DNA of 64,000 bases from Arbacia lixula (GCA_963669155.1 OZ022596.1:1260983-1324982), one strand, 5' to 3'. Counted from the first letter of the stretch, positions 20,629 through 35,900 are shown. A program made the numbers and translations. The notes: generated by a model from the letters alone, not told the origin.

Positions 20629-22074
20629 AAAAGAAAAATGGAAAGTGAAAGAGAAAGAGAGAGATAGAAATACATGTAGGAGAATACATAATGAAAATGG
20701 TCTATTGAACAAAATATGACAAAAGAACAAAACTGAAATAAGAGACAAGAGTAAGGTAACATTAAAAGATCGAGATTGCATATACCTGACTTTCCTTAGT
20801 AAAGTAACATTAAAAGATCTAGGTTGTACAAACCTGAAATGATAAGATAAGAAATCAAGCCAGGTACCCTTATAAGATATATAGGTTGCATATGACTTTT
20901 CCTGTAAGGTAAGATTATACGAGCTATGTTGCATATATGACTTCTCCTGAGAGTTAGGTAACATTGTAAGATCTTGGTAGCATATATATATATGACTTTT
21001 CCTGTGAGTAAGGTAAGTTAAGATCTAGGTTGCATGTGTTCAACTTTTCCTGAGAGTTAGGTAACATTAAAAGATCTCGTTTTAATATACTTGACTTTCC
21101 CTGAGCTGATGAGATAAGAGAGCAAGGTAAGATTCTAAGATATAGGGTGTATATACTTGATTTTTCCTGAGCCGATGAGATAAGAGGGTAAGTTAAGATT
21201 CTAAGAACTAGGGTGTATATACCTGACTTTTCCTGAGCGTGAGCCCCTCTTCCCGCTCGTTGGAAGCCTTGAAGCCATGAGCCACGGTCATGACCCTCTC
21301 CCAGGGTTGGAGGTAGGTCACGCAGAAAGCTGGGAAATAACCAAACCTCCCCTCACAGTCACCCTGTCAGAGCAAGGCATGGTAAACTCATTAATATTCA
21401 TTCAATAAATTAGAGATGTATATAAGAATATGAATATTCATGTATACAGTTGGCCAGCCTGGATTTAAATGAGTTTTTGTCAGGGTTGAAGCAAATTATA
21501 TGTATCATACGATTGTGGGAATATTTGTTAATGTAAACTGAATAGTCATATGTAAACTCAAAGTCACATGCAAACTGAATAGTCATATGTAAACTGAATA
21601 GTCATATGAAAACTGAATAATCATATGTAAACTGAATAGTCATGTGCAAAATGAATAGTCATATGTAAACTTAATGAGTATGTAAAATGGATATTATGTA
21701 AAGTAAACAGTCATATGTAAAACTGAATAATCATATGTAAACTATATAGTCATATGTAAACAAAATAGTCATATGCAAACTAAATGGTCATATGTAAACT
21801 AAATAGTCATATGTAAACAAAATAGTCATATGCAAACTAAATGGTCATATGTAAACTAAATAGTCATATGTAAACTGAATAGTCATATGTAAACTGCAGC
21901 TGGATTAAGTTCCAGTTGAATACATCTACTGTAGATATGAAACTGTCCTAATTTCCTTCCCTGCATCAATATTTCAACAATGGACAGAGAAACGGACCAC
22001 ACGTAGAAATTCAGGCGCAAGTCTGATTGGAAAGAAAAATGTTCATCTTCCACTGTAGCTGATTACCACCCACC

Positions 22075-22106
<32 letters not shown>

Positions 22107-25100
22107 CGTTGGATCACTATGAACAAAAAAAAACTGGGAAATTGTGAATTTCTTTGGACCCCCTCTTGGGACCTCCAAGCAAAAAGAAAATGGGGGGAAT
22201 GGGGGGGGGGGGGGGGTGCGGGTTTAACTCCCCCTTGAGATTTCTCCTCCCCCCAAAAAAAAAAAAACATAAAAGGTGGTTGTAAGAAGAAAAAGAAACA
22301 CATCTCCCCTCCCCCACATCAGCTTGTCTCTGTCCTTGGCAACCCCTCCCCCCTCCCCTCCCCTCCCCTTTGGCAGAAAGTTAGATAATTGTGTTTTTTG
22401 GGGAAAATATGAACCTGATTAGGTCTAACTCTAGGCCTTGAGGTCACAGTCTGCCCATCTTGCCTGAGTTGCCTGTATATAACATATAAGTCATGCTGCC
22501 CTACTCTGACAAAAGGAAGCAACTAACAAAATATACTTTTCTTGTAAATGAGCAAAATGTGTCTGTCACTTACATTGTCATCAGTGCAACACAACATCAT
22601 GTTAGATTGAATATCACACAGCAAGAAGAACATTTCTTGTCCAGATTTTGCCTGAATGTAGGGAATGCTGCATACAATATAAGAATACCAATAACCCAGA
22701 TTTGAGAGATTTGTCACTTGCTTCCTTTTGTCAGAGTAAGGCAGAATGGCCCTCAATATGTCCCTCCACACGTACCTTCCACCAATCTGATCCCTCATCT
22801 TCTGCAACTCTCACCCTCTGCCCAGCCCTGATGAAAAGAAAGACATACAGTCGAGGCCAGAGGTTTATATACACCCACGCAATTCAAAGAAAAGTTGACA
22901 CTTGCCAATCATCATACAATTTACTGTATCTTATAAAATATTTATGCTATTAATGACAAATTTGGTATCAAACAATCATGCCACTTCATCACATTGCTTT
23001 GTAATCAGGAGCTGAAAAATATTTAGGTGTAATTTTTCCCCAAAACATTATCATATTTTAGACAAATTAAAGATAAAAACTTGACAAAAACGTTTCATAT
23101 TTGTGCTACTTACTTATCAACACAAACATTTTAAATTTCACTTTTTTGTTCAGTGGTGATATATCATGATAGAAGATGAAATATAAATCATAGATTTGAC
23201 ATTTATATTTTTCTATGAAATGATGTCTTAAAGTATAATAACAAACAATAGAACAAATTTGGCACAAATATTACTTTTTTTCTTTAAGAAAATTCCACCT
23301 GAAATATGATTTAATCCCAACGAAATTCCAATCATGTGACATTAGTATGTTTCTGAAGATTGGGTATACCCACTTCCTTTTTCTGAGTAGGAAACTTGGT
23401 AACCATGGATACCTGGTGCCTGTGGTAAATGGGTCGAGAATATGCAAAAATCATGGTTATTTTTGCATGTTTATAAAGAAATTTGACATTACTTACTTGA
23501 GTGACATGTCATCTCGGAGCATCCCTTCAAAGTCATAAAGGCAGATGTACTCTCTCCCTGGAGGGGGGCTGGTAGAAGCATCCTACGGAAGGAGGAGAAG
23601 GGTTTATTTCTTATTGGATTGAGACATTATAATAGACATTGGGTTCGTTATAGTGAGAGGAGGTGGAGTGTGTTTGTTTGTTTGTTTGTGAAGTTTGAGG
23701 GGAGGAGAAGGAGTGTGCCGTGACAAGAAGGATGAGGGAATACATGAGAGGAAATGGAGAGTGGAAGAGGTAGAAAGTGAGAAAGAGAGAAAGAGAAGGA
23801 GAGAAAAAGGGAGAAAGAGAAAGAAAGAGATATAAAGAGAGAAAGAGGAGAGAAAGCGAGGAGAAAGAGAAGGAGAAATAGAAAGAGAAAGAGACAAAGA
23901 GGAGAGAGGGAGAGAGAGAGAGATGGTGGGGGGGGAGAGAGAGAGGGAGTGGGAGAATGTGAGAGAGAGAGAGGGGGAGAGAGAGGGAGAGAGAGGAGGA
24001 GTGGGAGAGTGAGAGAAAGAGAGAGAGAGAGGGAACAAGAGGGAGAGGCACAGTGCGAGAGTGAGAGAGAAAGAGAAAGAGAAAGAGAGAGAGAGAGAGA
24101 GGCCTGGGAGGAGATGAAGAGTAAGGATAGCAAGAAACAGTGCAGGGTTAAGAGAGTGGTTAGATATTAGCAAGCAATGGGGAAAGGGAGAGGGAGAGGA
24201 TAATGCAAGGAGAGGGAGAGACTACCAAGCCAAAAATATCAGAGAGAAATTGGATACATTCATAGAATGAAAATGATATTCAAAGAATGTAATGGGACAA
24301 ATAGAGATAGACAGCTAAATGCAATTCATAAATGACACATGGACATTGACAAAATACATAGAAATGAAGAGTGATTATGGTGCACACGTTAAAGAAATAA
24401 ATAACTAGTGCAGCACAAAGAATAACGTGACTCAACAGAGAGACTGGTAGACAAGAATCTTTCAGTGAGAGGGTATTTGGAGTGATCAATTGTGCAATTA
24501 TTGATCCATTTATGCTGTAGAAGATGCATTGGTTGACTATTTTCTCCTAATAGGTCCTTTCTTCCTACCTAGGGTCAGAAAGAACTACCAATTACACAGC
24601 CCATTGTTGCCATACTCTGACAAAAGGAAGCAAGTGACAAATCACTCAAATCTGGGTTATTGGCATTTTTATATTGTACCCAGCATTTTGTACAGACGGC
24701 CAAAACCTGGACAAGAAATATTCATCTTGCTGCGAGGTATTCAATCTAACATGATGTGGTGTTGCACTGATGCCAATGCAAGTGACAGACAAATTTTTTG
24801 CTCATTTACAAGAAAAGCATCTTTTGCTAGTTTTCTTCCTTTTGGGCAAAGTAGGGCATATTGGGACATAAAGATTCAAATTGGAAGAAAGCTGGTCTAA
24901 CATCAGAAGTCCAAAGCAAACTAGTTGCATGTATTACATGTTGTGTAGGATTGTATTTGCGTAGATTTTTATTATCATGCTTCAGGGGCTAGCTATTTAT
25001 AAGGCTGCATTCTTCCTGGCGTTTACCCTCTCACTTTTCATTTATTCACATATGTGTATCTTTGTTAATATTAAAAAAGAAAAAAGGATTACTGTTCTAG

Positions 25101-27527
25101 ATGGATAATTACAAAGCTACAAGTGTTAAAAATTCTAATCACCAGCACTACAGGTGCTTGCATTTGATTTTGTGGTAATTTACAAAGAACATGACCAACA
25201 AGTCATCACTTGCACAATGTGACTCTGCTGGGCAATTTTATGTACCAACGTACAAAATGTCAGCGTTACTTTCATTTTGCCATTAACCAATTGACTGCTA
25301 GATAATCTTGTTCCCGTAGACCTGACACAAGGACCGACTGGCTCCTTAAGAGAGGAATGGTTAACAACTTTTTAAAAGTGTAAACTTTTCTCACATTTTC
25401 ATTAAATCATTCATCTTTCTCTTATTGATTAACACCATCAAGCTTAGAAACAAAAACTTAATTAAACTTGACTCTGTTCGTAGCAGTACAGCATACAATT
25501 GCACTTATCTTTACTTATCTTTACACTTAGTTTTACGACCTTTGGTCAATGCTGACAACTTCTTCTACCTTCCCTGGGCTGGTCTGTATATAAAGGATTG
25601 GCTGTAGCCAGATTTTATCCGGAATTTGTTCATTTTTTCAATAGTGAGGGTGTTAGGACAACTGAAATACACATGCGGTGCTGCCGGTGCAGAAACAGTT
25701 ACCAGTATTTATCAACAGTGTATTAATCCATCAAATTCCACCATCACAAGTGCTTACTTTAGACATCATGTGCACATACATGTATATATTTCATTGTATG
25801 TAAGATGGTCACATTTAAATATCACAGGATGTTAATTTGGGTGCAACTTCACCAAATGATGGCTGTTAATACAATTAGTGCTTACTATCAAAATCATGTG
25901 TGCACATGTATATTTCAGTGACCATTGTATAAAAGACATTTGAACTTACATATCAGGAATGTTAATTCAAATGCAGCTTTTGTACTTTTTTTAGTTTGAC
26001 TTTTACAAATAACATCATTATCAATACAAATAAGTGCTAACTGTTGATACTTCATACGTGAATTTCACTGACCATTGTATCACAGACTATTGGACATAAA
26101 TATCATGGACGTTCTTCAGTAGTGCAGATGATAAACATTTAGTTAGTAAACAATGAGAAGATACCACCAAATTACATCCTTAACAACTATACAATTGCTT
26201 ACTTTATTATAGACATTGTGCGCACATATATGTTAGTTTAGTTATATTTATTCTTTAGGTCAAAGGATAAACTAAAGAATAGGCAGCTAGTAGCTGAGAC
26301 ATTCCTTTTCTTTTTAAACAAAATGTATTTGACTAATGAATATTGAATTGAATATTTCATTGAATATTCCATATTCAACCTCTCCCAAAATTGGAAGGCT
26401 AATTCCTGCACAGCCTAATTTTCATACCCTTTACAAAAGTGAGAAGTGCTCATTCAAGCAAGAATCATTTTTGAACGTTTTGGTGTCAGATGAAAGTGAA
26501 GACCACAAGATATCCATACATGTAAATCATCTTCCCTGGAATTAAAATATTTTTTTATTCGGCAGCCATTTCAAAAGTGTGTAGATTTTTTTGAGACACA
26601 CGGTATCATCAACATTTGGTCTTACAAATCAGATGCCATTTAGAAAATAGAAACATTTTCGTTAACACCATGTGGTTGTATTCTTTCAGGATATTATACC
26701 CGCCACTGCACTACCTGGACCCCATTTAGAGTGCAGGGCAGAGCCAAGCGTGGGCCGAGAATGGCCTTAATTGGGGTACCGAGTACACCAATTTTGTTAC
26801 TTTACAAAGAGGGGCTTGGCCCAGGGTAAATTTCAACCTTTCAACATTTTGTTGAAGTGGCGCTCTGCATGTGAACAAGCAATTTTTTTTGTGACAGTGA
26901 TGTGCACATCCCAGCGTAGTAGACGATGAAGTGCTGGTGCAGGCTATTTGCAATTTGGTAACCGGTATGTACCAAATAAGAATGTCAAAATGGCAACGAA
27001 CAATAGACTACACTGTACCTGTAATAACAACATAGCATTCGAGCAGAATATTGTTTGACCATTAAATGTAAAATCCTCAAATGTTAATTGTTCACCATTT
27101 TTATTGGTATTAATAATTTATTCTAAAATTCTAAATGCTTGCATGCACTGCTAATATTGTTTGACCATGGAATTTAAAACATCTCCCTGACAATCAAATA
27201 TTGATCTATTTTCAAGCATGTTGCTAATTGTTTAAACAGTATAAATCCAGTTATATTAGTATGCAATTTATCATTATGTTTCTTCATGCATGTAGCCTTG
27301 TGCATACAAATGAATTGTAGTGAGCCACAAGGGATATTTCATTTACATTATGTTATATGTAATACATCCGTGCAGGCTATACACATTTCACCTATGTGTG
27401 ACCCATCACCATAGCAACCATACTCACTTCATGTCTTTAAGACCGATATTAGAGAAAATATAATATTTTTCCAGGGTTCCTTTTCAAATTTAGTGTTGAG
27501 CACCACTCTGAACCTTATTGTGCATGC

Positions 27528-27568
<41 letters not shown>

Positions 27569-27642
27569 GCAATCAATCAATTGATCAATCAATTAATCAA
27601 TCAATCAATTAACCAATCAATCAATCAATCAACCAACCAACT

Positions 27643-27732
<90 letters not shown>

Positions 27733-30691
27733 CCAATCCCCCCCTATGATGGAAATCATATTCACAGAAGGTATTTTGTTACATATAGGGCCAATTTTTT
27801 TTTTTGCAATTTGTGGGATAGAACGCCCCGAGCCAAAGTATTTTAGGTGCAGACAGAGATAAAACTTACCATTTATGGTAACTTTGCTACCAGTGGCAAC
27901 TGCTGTGGAAACCCTGAATTTGATAGGCTGCCAAGGGGTGTTACCATGGGAGTTACCATTGATCATAGAGTTACTATTGATGGTACATTTTACGCAACAG
28001 GCCCACAAGCTTAATGTCATAAGGACGGTTAAGTTATTTAGGGGGAGTTGGTTTTTAATTGTGAGGGCATAATGTCCTGCAGCACATGCACAAATATCAA
28101 GATAGGAACATGCTTTTTGTCACAGTAGCAAAACAGATCTCGCAACTTTGTTCAAAACAAGCTCTCTAAATTGCAGGAATGGAATATTGAACTTGGGCTA
28201 CATAACAACCAAACCAGTCCATGACAAGGTGCGACATAGAGGGCAGTGTATATAGGCTGAACCTGTCCACCACGTAATGATAATGAAACAATCGACCAAT
28301 CACCTTACAAGACTTGACCGAACTCGAGATAACTCGGCCTGAATATTTATGCCGGGACGGAAGGGTCGACGTGAATCGAACATTCATGACATCCGACGCG
28401 GACGAACAATGTCTCGGGGTCTACGGTCGTATGGAACGGAACGGTTGCAAGGTAACAATGGGGGTCAGTCATAGCAAAAGAATATGTCAAGGAGACCAAG
28501 TTTAAACGTGTATTCAATTATAGCGCAAACTGATGTCATGTCATCTTTCAATGGAGATTGATTGTAAATCTTTAAAAAAAAACATGTTTTTGGAACAACA
28601 TGTAAGATACTCACTTTTTGCATTAATCTGTAAAGTTTGGGATTGATAATTATCTCTTGGGCATCATTTTTGGAGCCCTATTGTTTTAACTTTATCTTTT
28701 TGTATAGTTTTGGATTGTTGTTAATTCTTCAACAACTATAACCATCTTTTGAGCTTCATTTGATAAACCCTATTGTCTCCATTTAATCTTTAATCATCAA
28801 ACTCTGTATACATTGCATGAGTGTATCTTTTTCATGAACCATAAGATTATTGAATTAACATTTACTTTTTCAAAAAAATCAATATTTTCAGCATGTTTGA
28901 TTAGAAAGCTGGTACACTTGTTTGAATACATATGTAAACTGGTCTATTCCATTTCGAGATGGGGGTGGGAGGAGGAAGAGGGGAGGATTCAATCATCAAA
29001 ATAATCTTGGTTGGTAGCAACAAATGAAGAGAAAAATTATAGAATGATATACACGTAAAGTAGGAATGAATGATAGAATGAAGGAGGCATAGAAATCCCA
29101 ACACAGAATTATGAAAATGCGGCAATTAAATTCTTGTAAAAAAAACACACAAGATAATCATGAATTTTCTAATCACAGCAACATCACCTATCATAAAACA
29201 AATACAAGTAATCATTTAAAAACAAAAAGAACACAATAACTTTTTAGATTTCACAGCATAGCAAGATTTTCTGGCATCTAAATCAAATGTTCCTGAGTGC
29301 AGTCTAATGTAAAGTCAATACAGAATCATAAATTGAATGGCAAAGCACATATGATAGTGAAGTTGATAAGTATTTGTATATTTGTGCAAGTATATTATCA
29401 CTGCACTCGTGTGACCACACAGTGAAGATTACGCAGATCAATCAACTTAAAGCTGCAGCTAAACACACATAAAAAAGTAAGTCCCCCCGCCCTAAGCAAA
29501 ATAGCATAACTTTTTATCGAAAAGCTCATTCTTCTTGAGTTTGAAGATTTTAAAACCCCTTTATTTTTGTGCAAAAATAAAACTCTGGATACTCTGACAA
29601 AGATGTAACACGACCTGCTATATGAACAAGAAGTCATTTCCGTGTCATTGTTGAGTGAATACACTTCAAAAATCGCACAAGAAATGCCAAAATGTACTGT
29701 CCAAATAGCATCTAATAATCGCCCTTGTGACTTTTGAAAATTCACATTTTTGCCTTTAGCGTTTGCTCACTCATGCATGACTGAACCGATCAATATCATT
29801 TTCACAGGAAAGTTAGCCAATGAGTGTAGCAATACCCCTGCCAAATTATTTTTTCTGTAACCTACTGGTTAAAATGTTATGCAGTTGAGAAAAAGGGGGG
29901 ATTTACTTCTTTTTGTGTGTGTTTAAATGAACCTCTATGCTCTTTTGATAGACAAAATAAGCACATTATTCTCTCATACTATCAAGATGCACTGAAAATA
30001 TTGCCGTGTAAATTTGGACAATGCAGGAGTTGAATTAATTTATTTCCTGATATATCACTCCAAGGTGTAATTCTTGTAAAACACTCAAATCATAAAACTA
30101 AACCTATTATACTGATAGAAAAATAAACATAAATCAAATGATGCTGATAAGATTTTGTGACAGATGTTGTAGGGGAAATAGATGAAAAGTAGCAAATAAC
30201 ATTTGAACTTTCAAACTTTCAAGGTATTAAAACAGATCTTGTTTTTTAAAACGATTGTGTGAATGAATGCTCTACGCAGATGAAATCCCAAGTGCATTTT
30301 TCTGATTGATTAGAAAGTAGTGATGCCATAGTAATAAAAAAGATTAATGTTTATATGATTATTTTTTTAAAATCACAAATATTCAACCGCAAAGAAATTG
30401 GAGAAGTAAAATCACACCAATACTTACAGGCTCAACAGGAATTGGTGGCTCACTTCTCCTTCCATTCGTACTGGCTTTGTGTGCTGTGGGTAAGTGAAGG
30501 TAGCAGATTATTCAATGGAGCCAAAACTTAAGAATATGATAAAGAGCTAATGCCATACAGGTCGATAAAAGACCTCAAATTATATATATTTTGGAAATCA
30601 ATATTGCTACATTCACTATGCTGCCGTACTATGACAAAAGGAAGCAAGTGACAATTTACTGTCTCTCTCTCTTTCTCTCTCTCTCTCTCCA

Positions 30692-30756
<65 letters not shown>

Positions 30757-31510
30757 CTCTCTCTCCCCACAAAGTGACCACATGTGAACTTACATGGTTC
30801 TGTATCAAATGACATGCTCTTCCCATACGGCTGCAGGATCTTTCTCCCTCTCTCTCTCCCCTCCATCTCTTTCCCCCTCTCCCCGTTCACCTCTTACACT
30901 CTCCATTAAATCACCTCTCTCTTTCTCTCCCTCCAACTTTGTCTCTCTCACTCTCTCTCTCTCCCCACAAAGTTACCACATGTAAACTTACATGGTTCTG
31001 TATCAAATGACATGCTCTTCCCATACGGCTGCAGGATCTTTCTCCCTCTCTCTCTCCCCTCCATCTCTTTCCCCCTCTCCCCGTTCACCTCTTACACTCT
31101 CCATTAAATCACCTCTCTCTCTCCCTCCAACTTTGTATCTCTCTCTCTCTCTCTCACTCTCTCCCTCCCCACAAAGTTACCACATGTGAACTTACATGGT
31201 TCTGTATCAAATGACATGCTCTTCCCATACGACTTCAGTATCTTTCTCCCTCTCTCTCTCCCAGTTCACCTCTTACACTCTCCCTTAAATCGCCCCTTTC
31301 TCTTTCTCTCCCTCCAAACTTTGACTCTCTCACTCTCTCTCTCTCCCTCCCCATAAAGATACCACATGTGAACTTACATGATTCTGTATCAAATGACATG
31401 CTCTTCCCATACGACTGCAGGATCTTTCTCCCTCTCTCTCTCCCCCTTTCCCTGTTCACCTCTTACACTCTCCATTAAATCACCTATCTCTCTTTCTCTC
31501 CCTCCAACTT

Positions 31511-31550
<40 letters not shown>

Positions 31551-32810
31551 CCCATAAAGATACCACATGTGAACTTACATGGTTCTGTATCAAATGACAT
31601 GCTCTTCCCATACGACTACAGTATCTTTCTCCCCCTCTCTCTCCCCTCCATCTCTCCCCCTCTCCCCGTTCACCTCTTACACTCTCCATTAAATCGCCTC
31701 TCTCCCTTTCTCCCCCTCCAACTTTGTCTCTCTCTCTCTCTCTCTCTCTTCCCACAAAATGACCACACGTGAACTTACATGGTTCTGTATCAAATGACAT
31801 GCTCTTCCCATACGACTGCAGTATCTTTCTCCGCGACTCCTCGCCGGCCTGGTTCGGGCTGTTGGACCGAAGGCGCGGCCGGCCGACGTACGTGGGCGTC
31901 GGGATGGCGGCGTGGTGGGGGGTGGGGGCAGCAGACGGGAAAATGAAAACACGATGTTCACGAGTCTGGTTAATGTCATGGTGGTTAGGGTGGTGGGGAG
32001 GGGCATGGTGGTGGTGGGGGGCGGAGAAGTGCCTACCCAGGCTTCCGTACTGGGTCGGTGGCCCCCCTCTGTTAGTGCGCAAGGTGCGGGGCAAGGGGAC
32101 AGCAGGGGGGGGGGGAGTGATGATAACAAGGAGTAAAAGAGCACATATTGCAAAAATCGGAGAGAGGTAAAGAGAGATGGAGAGATAAAAAAGGTGTGAG
32201 AGAAGAGGATGAGAAGGGGAAGAATTTGGCAGTTCAAGAGCACAGATTGCAAAGAGGGAAGAGACAAACAGAGATGGAGAGAGATAACGAAAGGGTACGG
32301 TATAAAACAGAAAACATATAGACAGGTTGATGAGGGAGTGGGAAAGGTCAATTGGAGTGGAAAAGATTGCAAAATGGGGAGAGACTAATAGAGATAGGGA
32401 GATAGAAAAAGGGAGGGAGGGAGAGAGAGGGAGAGAGAGGGAGAGAGAGGGAGAGAGAGAGAGGGAGAGAAAGAGAGGGAGAGAGAAGAGATCGACAGGG
32501 GGTAAGAAGACGGCAGTACAAGAGCACAGATTGTACAGAGGGGGAAGACAAGTACAGATAGTGGTAGAAAGAGTGGGGTACATCAGATAGAGAAATAGAG
32601 GGATTACAGTATTAGGGGTAATGTTAATATGAATGCTTTGTGGAATGGGTAGTCATAGGTACATGTAATTATGAAGGGTATGCAGTGATAAGATAGATGA
32701 GTTAATAAGATCAAAGGATAAACAGGTTCAGTGAGATGGATTCTGATTATGTGAAGAAGTGGAATTTTGTAGATCAGATACATAGGGTGGAAGAAGAAGA
32801 GAGAGAGGGG

Positions 32811-32841
<31 letters not shown>

Positions 32842-32926
32842 GAGAGGAGAGAGAGATAGAGGAAGAGGGAGAGAGAGAGAGAGAGAGAGAGCGGGGGGGG
32901 GAGAGAGGGGGGGAGAGATAGAGGAA

Positions 32927-32962
<36 letters not shown>

Positions 32963-35900
32963 AGGAAGAAAGAGGTACAAACAAACATATCCAAGGAAAC
33001 ATAAAGGCAATTAATTGCAGGGACACAGCAAAAGAGACAGGATGAGGGAAACTGAGAGAGAGAGAGACAGTGAGAGAATAAGAGTGAAAGAAGGGCACAC
33101 ACGTAAGGAAAAGAAAGTAAGAAATGAGAAATGGAAAGACAGGCAAGGGCAAAGAAGTAATTACTTAAAGAGAGAGATAGTAGTGGTAGTGGTAGTGGTG
33201 GTAGCGGTAGGATGGAAGAGGTGAGTGATGTGGGGGAAGTCAGAGTATTTCGCTGAAAGATAAAAGTAACAAGGAGGAACATAGAAATACAATACAAAAA
33301 TACAAACAACCAAAAATATATCACAGTAACATTTATACATATATGCGATGGAAGAGTTGGATAGTTTACATGATAAACACACAAAAAGCACAGAAAATGG
33401 ATATGATAAAGCTAGGGGAAATACAAATGGGTTTAAAAGCATGAAAAAACACTTTTGGGAAGGGAGCATGAATAGAGGATTTTGGATGTAAGATTATTCT
33501 AGGATAAAACATTTATAGTGGAGAGGAATGGCGGGTACAACTGAAAGCAATATATATCCAGAAAAGGGGAAAGTGAAGAACACTATGTAGGTATTATGAC
33601 ACCAAGGAAAGTGGAAGTAAAGCATTAATGGGTATCATATATGGTAGAAGGTCAGGCAAGGTCATATGGTAACATCATTGTAAGTTAGTGTATTAATTAT
33701 AGATAGATACTTAAAAAAATGATTGAATATTGCAAATTATAAACCAGTGTTTGCATCAAATACATGCAATGCATGCAGAGGTAACAGGGATTCGGTAGCG
33801 ATGCATGGGGTATTGCAGGGGCGCCGGTAGGGGTGCGGCAGGGGTGCGGCAGGGGTGCGGCAGGGGTATAGGAGGTGTGTAGGTGGGGCATGGGAGGGGG
33901 TGGAACATTGGTAAAGAAAGTGGGAGATTAGAAGGAATGAAAATGCATAGATACAGGGGGGATAGGCAGCAAGACAGCATAATATTTCAATCCATGCATT
34001 GTTGTGGTCATGATTTTAAGATATAGTGCAATGGTATTGTATGAGTTGGAAGTCATTTCCAAATTTTGATTATTCATGAAGAGCAATACCCAATAAAAAT
34101 TCCATTAATTGAAAATTTCATTTATTGAAAATTCCATTCATTGAAAATTCCATTCATTGAAAATTCCATTAATTGACAATTGCAAAGTATGTGAGTTTCA
34201 CCATGGATGAATATAAAATGATTTTTTTTTTCAAGAAACGTTGTTGTTGATTTTAGTGGGAATCACAATGCAATTTGCATTCAGGAGAGAAAAAAAGGAC
34301 AATGCTACAACAAAAAATGAGAAAAGAAACCAAGTTCCGAGCATGCAATCATGTGGAATGGGAAAAGAGACAAATGGAGATGTCGATGATTAGTATTCGG
34401 GCAAAGGTGTGTGGTGAGAACGGACGGTGCCACGCCTCAAAATAGCACAATTTAATAAGAGTGAAAAACAGACATTAGTAAGAAATGCAAGGACACCCAG
34501 AGTGAAATCATGTTTTGTTTTTAAGAAGTACCAGACACAAATGTAAAAAAAAAACATTTACAAGTAATACATATTTCACCATTTTGATTCGCTCGATTCC
34601 AAACATCATGTACATGTAGAAAGTGATAATATTTAGTTTAGATATCGATAATATACAATCCAGAACAGAAGTATAAAAAGACAAATTGTTTGTGTTAAGT
34701 ACAAGAATATAATTTATGGATTACCAAATGAGGATTAAAGACTTAGTTAATGTTGATAATAAGGCAATAACACAACCAAATTACAGAAACTTGAAATAGA
34801 CAGATTGATGAATAATTAATCAGATTGTGTTATTGACATAACTTATTGACAGTAGAAATTGAATTATATTCCAACATACAAAACAATTAATGTTTTATTT
34901 TTTTTAGTGTATAAGAAACCAAAACAAAATATTTGTAATAGCAAAACACATTGAGGAGAAAGGAAAGAGAGAAAGAGTGATACTGCAATTAGCGATGAAC
35001 AGAAAATTCTCTATTTGATCACAAAATATGAACAGCTGTGTTTCAACTGCCACACAAACTGTTAATGAAAAATAGATCACTGATGTCTGTTGGCTTCAGT
35101 CACAGATGTAGCTGTTTTATTGTAAAGGTTTAAAAAATAATACCCTCTTTCTTCTAGCAAAATGATATAAGAAAAATACAAACTCCATGCCATTAATCTT
35201 CATTCAAATGCATCATTCTATACACTACTATAAAGTACATATCACTTTTAAATAACTCTCTAAATCCTAAATAAACACAATCAAGATTTGCATAAAGTGT
35301 CATAGAACAGAATAATTTCATTAATGAATGTGGGGGGTGGGGGGGGGGGGTAGGATGGTGATTTACCTGTGAGGGGCAGTCGTGAGCTAGTGTTGTTCAA
35401 CAAAGTGCAGTACATACACATGGACTATTCCATTAAAGAGTATTCTTCATGAATGCATGAAGTGTCAACACAATGGCTCATTCCATTTAAAAATGGGGAC
35501 AGGATCCATGTGCTTGTGAGGGGCAGGCTCAAATGTTCCCAAAGAATGCAGTAAATCTGTTAAAGGAATATTCCATTACAAAAATGGGGATAGGAGCTGT
35601 GACTTAACTGTGAGCGGGAGCGGTTTCCGATAAACCTACACTGTGCCTTAAGAACAGATCGTTCCATTTAAGAATGGGAATATGAGCCATGTCTAGCCTG
35701 TGAGGGGGAAATTTAAGTGTTCCCAATGAATGTAGAAGGTGTCATAACAATAGGCTATTCCATTAAAGAATGGGATAAGGAGCCATGACTACCCTGTGAG
35801 GGGCAGACATAGATGTTATTCAACAGAGACAGTGCCATGACAATGGGCTATTCCATTAAAGAATGGGATCTGGAGCCATGACTACCCTGTGAGGGGCGGA

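Noticed and set aside
21540..21905. CRISPR-like array
   Set aside because: The 19-bp units are contiguous without unique spacers and the context is eukaryotic. The same applies to 48675-49125.
22493..22705. Small gene starting LPYSDKRKQ
   Set aside because: The frame lies inside MITE-A and recurs at 41.5, 51.9 and 52.3 kb. Reported as part of the element, not as a host gene.
27518..27862. Frame with Ser-Ile-Asn-Gln repeats
   Set aside because: Pure (ATCA)n microsatellite, whose four-base period gives a four-residue repeat in every frame.
28314..28505. 63-codon plus-strand frame in the CpG-rich patch
   Set aside because: No family resemblance, no splice context and an equally open frame on the other strand.
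31480..32583. 367-codon minus-strand frame
   Set aside because: Only 31779-32068 is exonic (splice sites and phase on both sides). The flanks translate GA/CT repeats and copies of the junction array.
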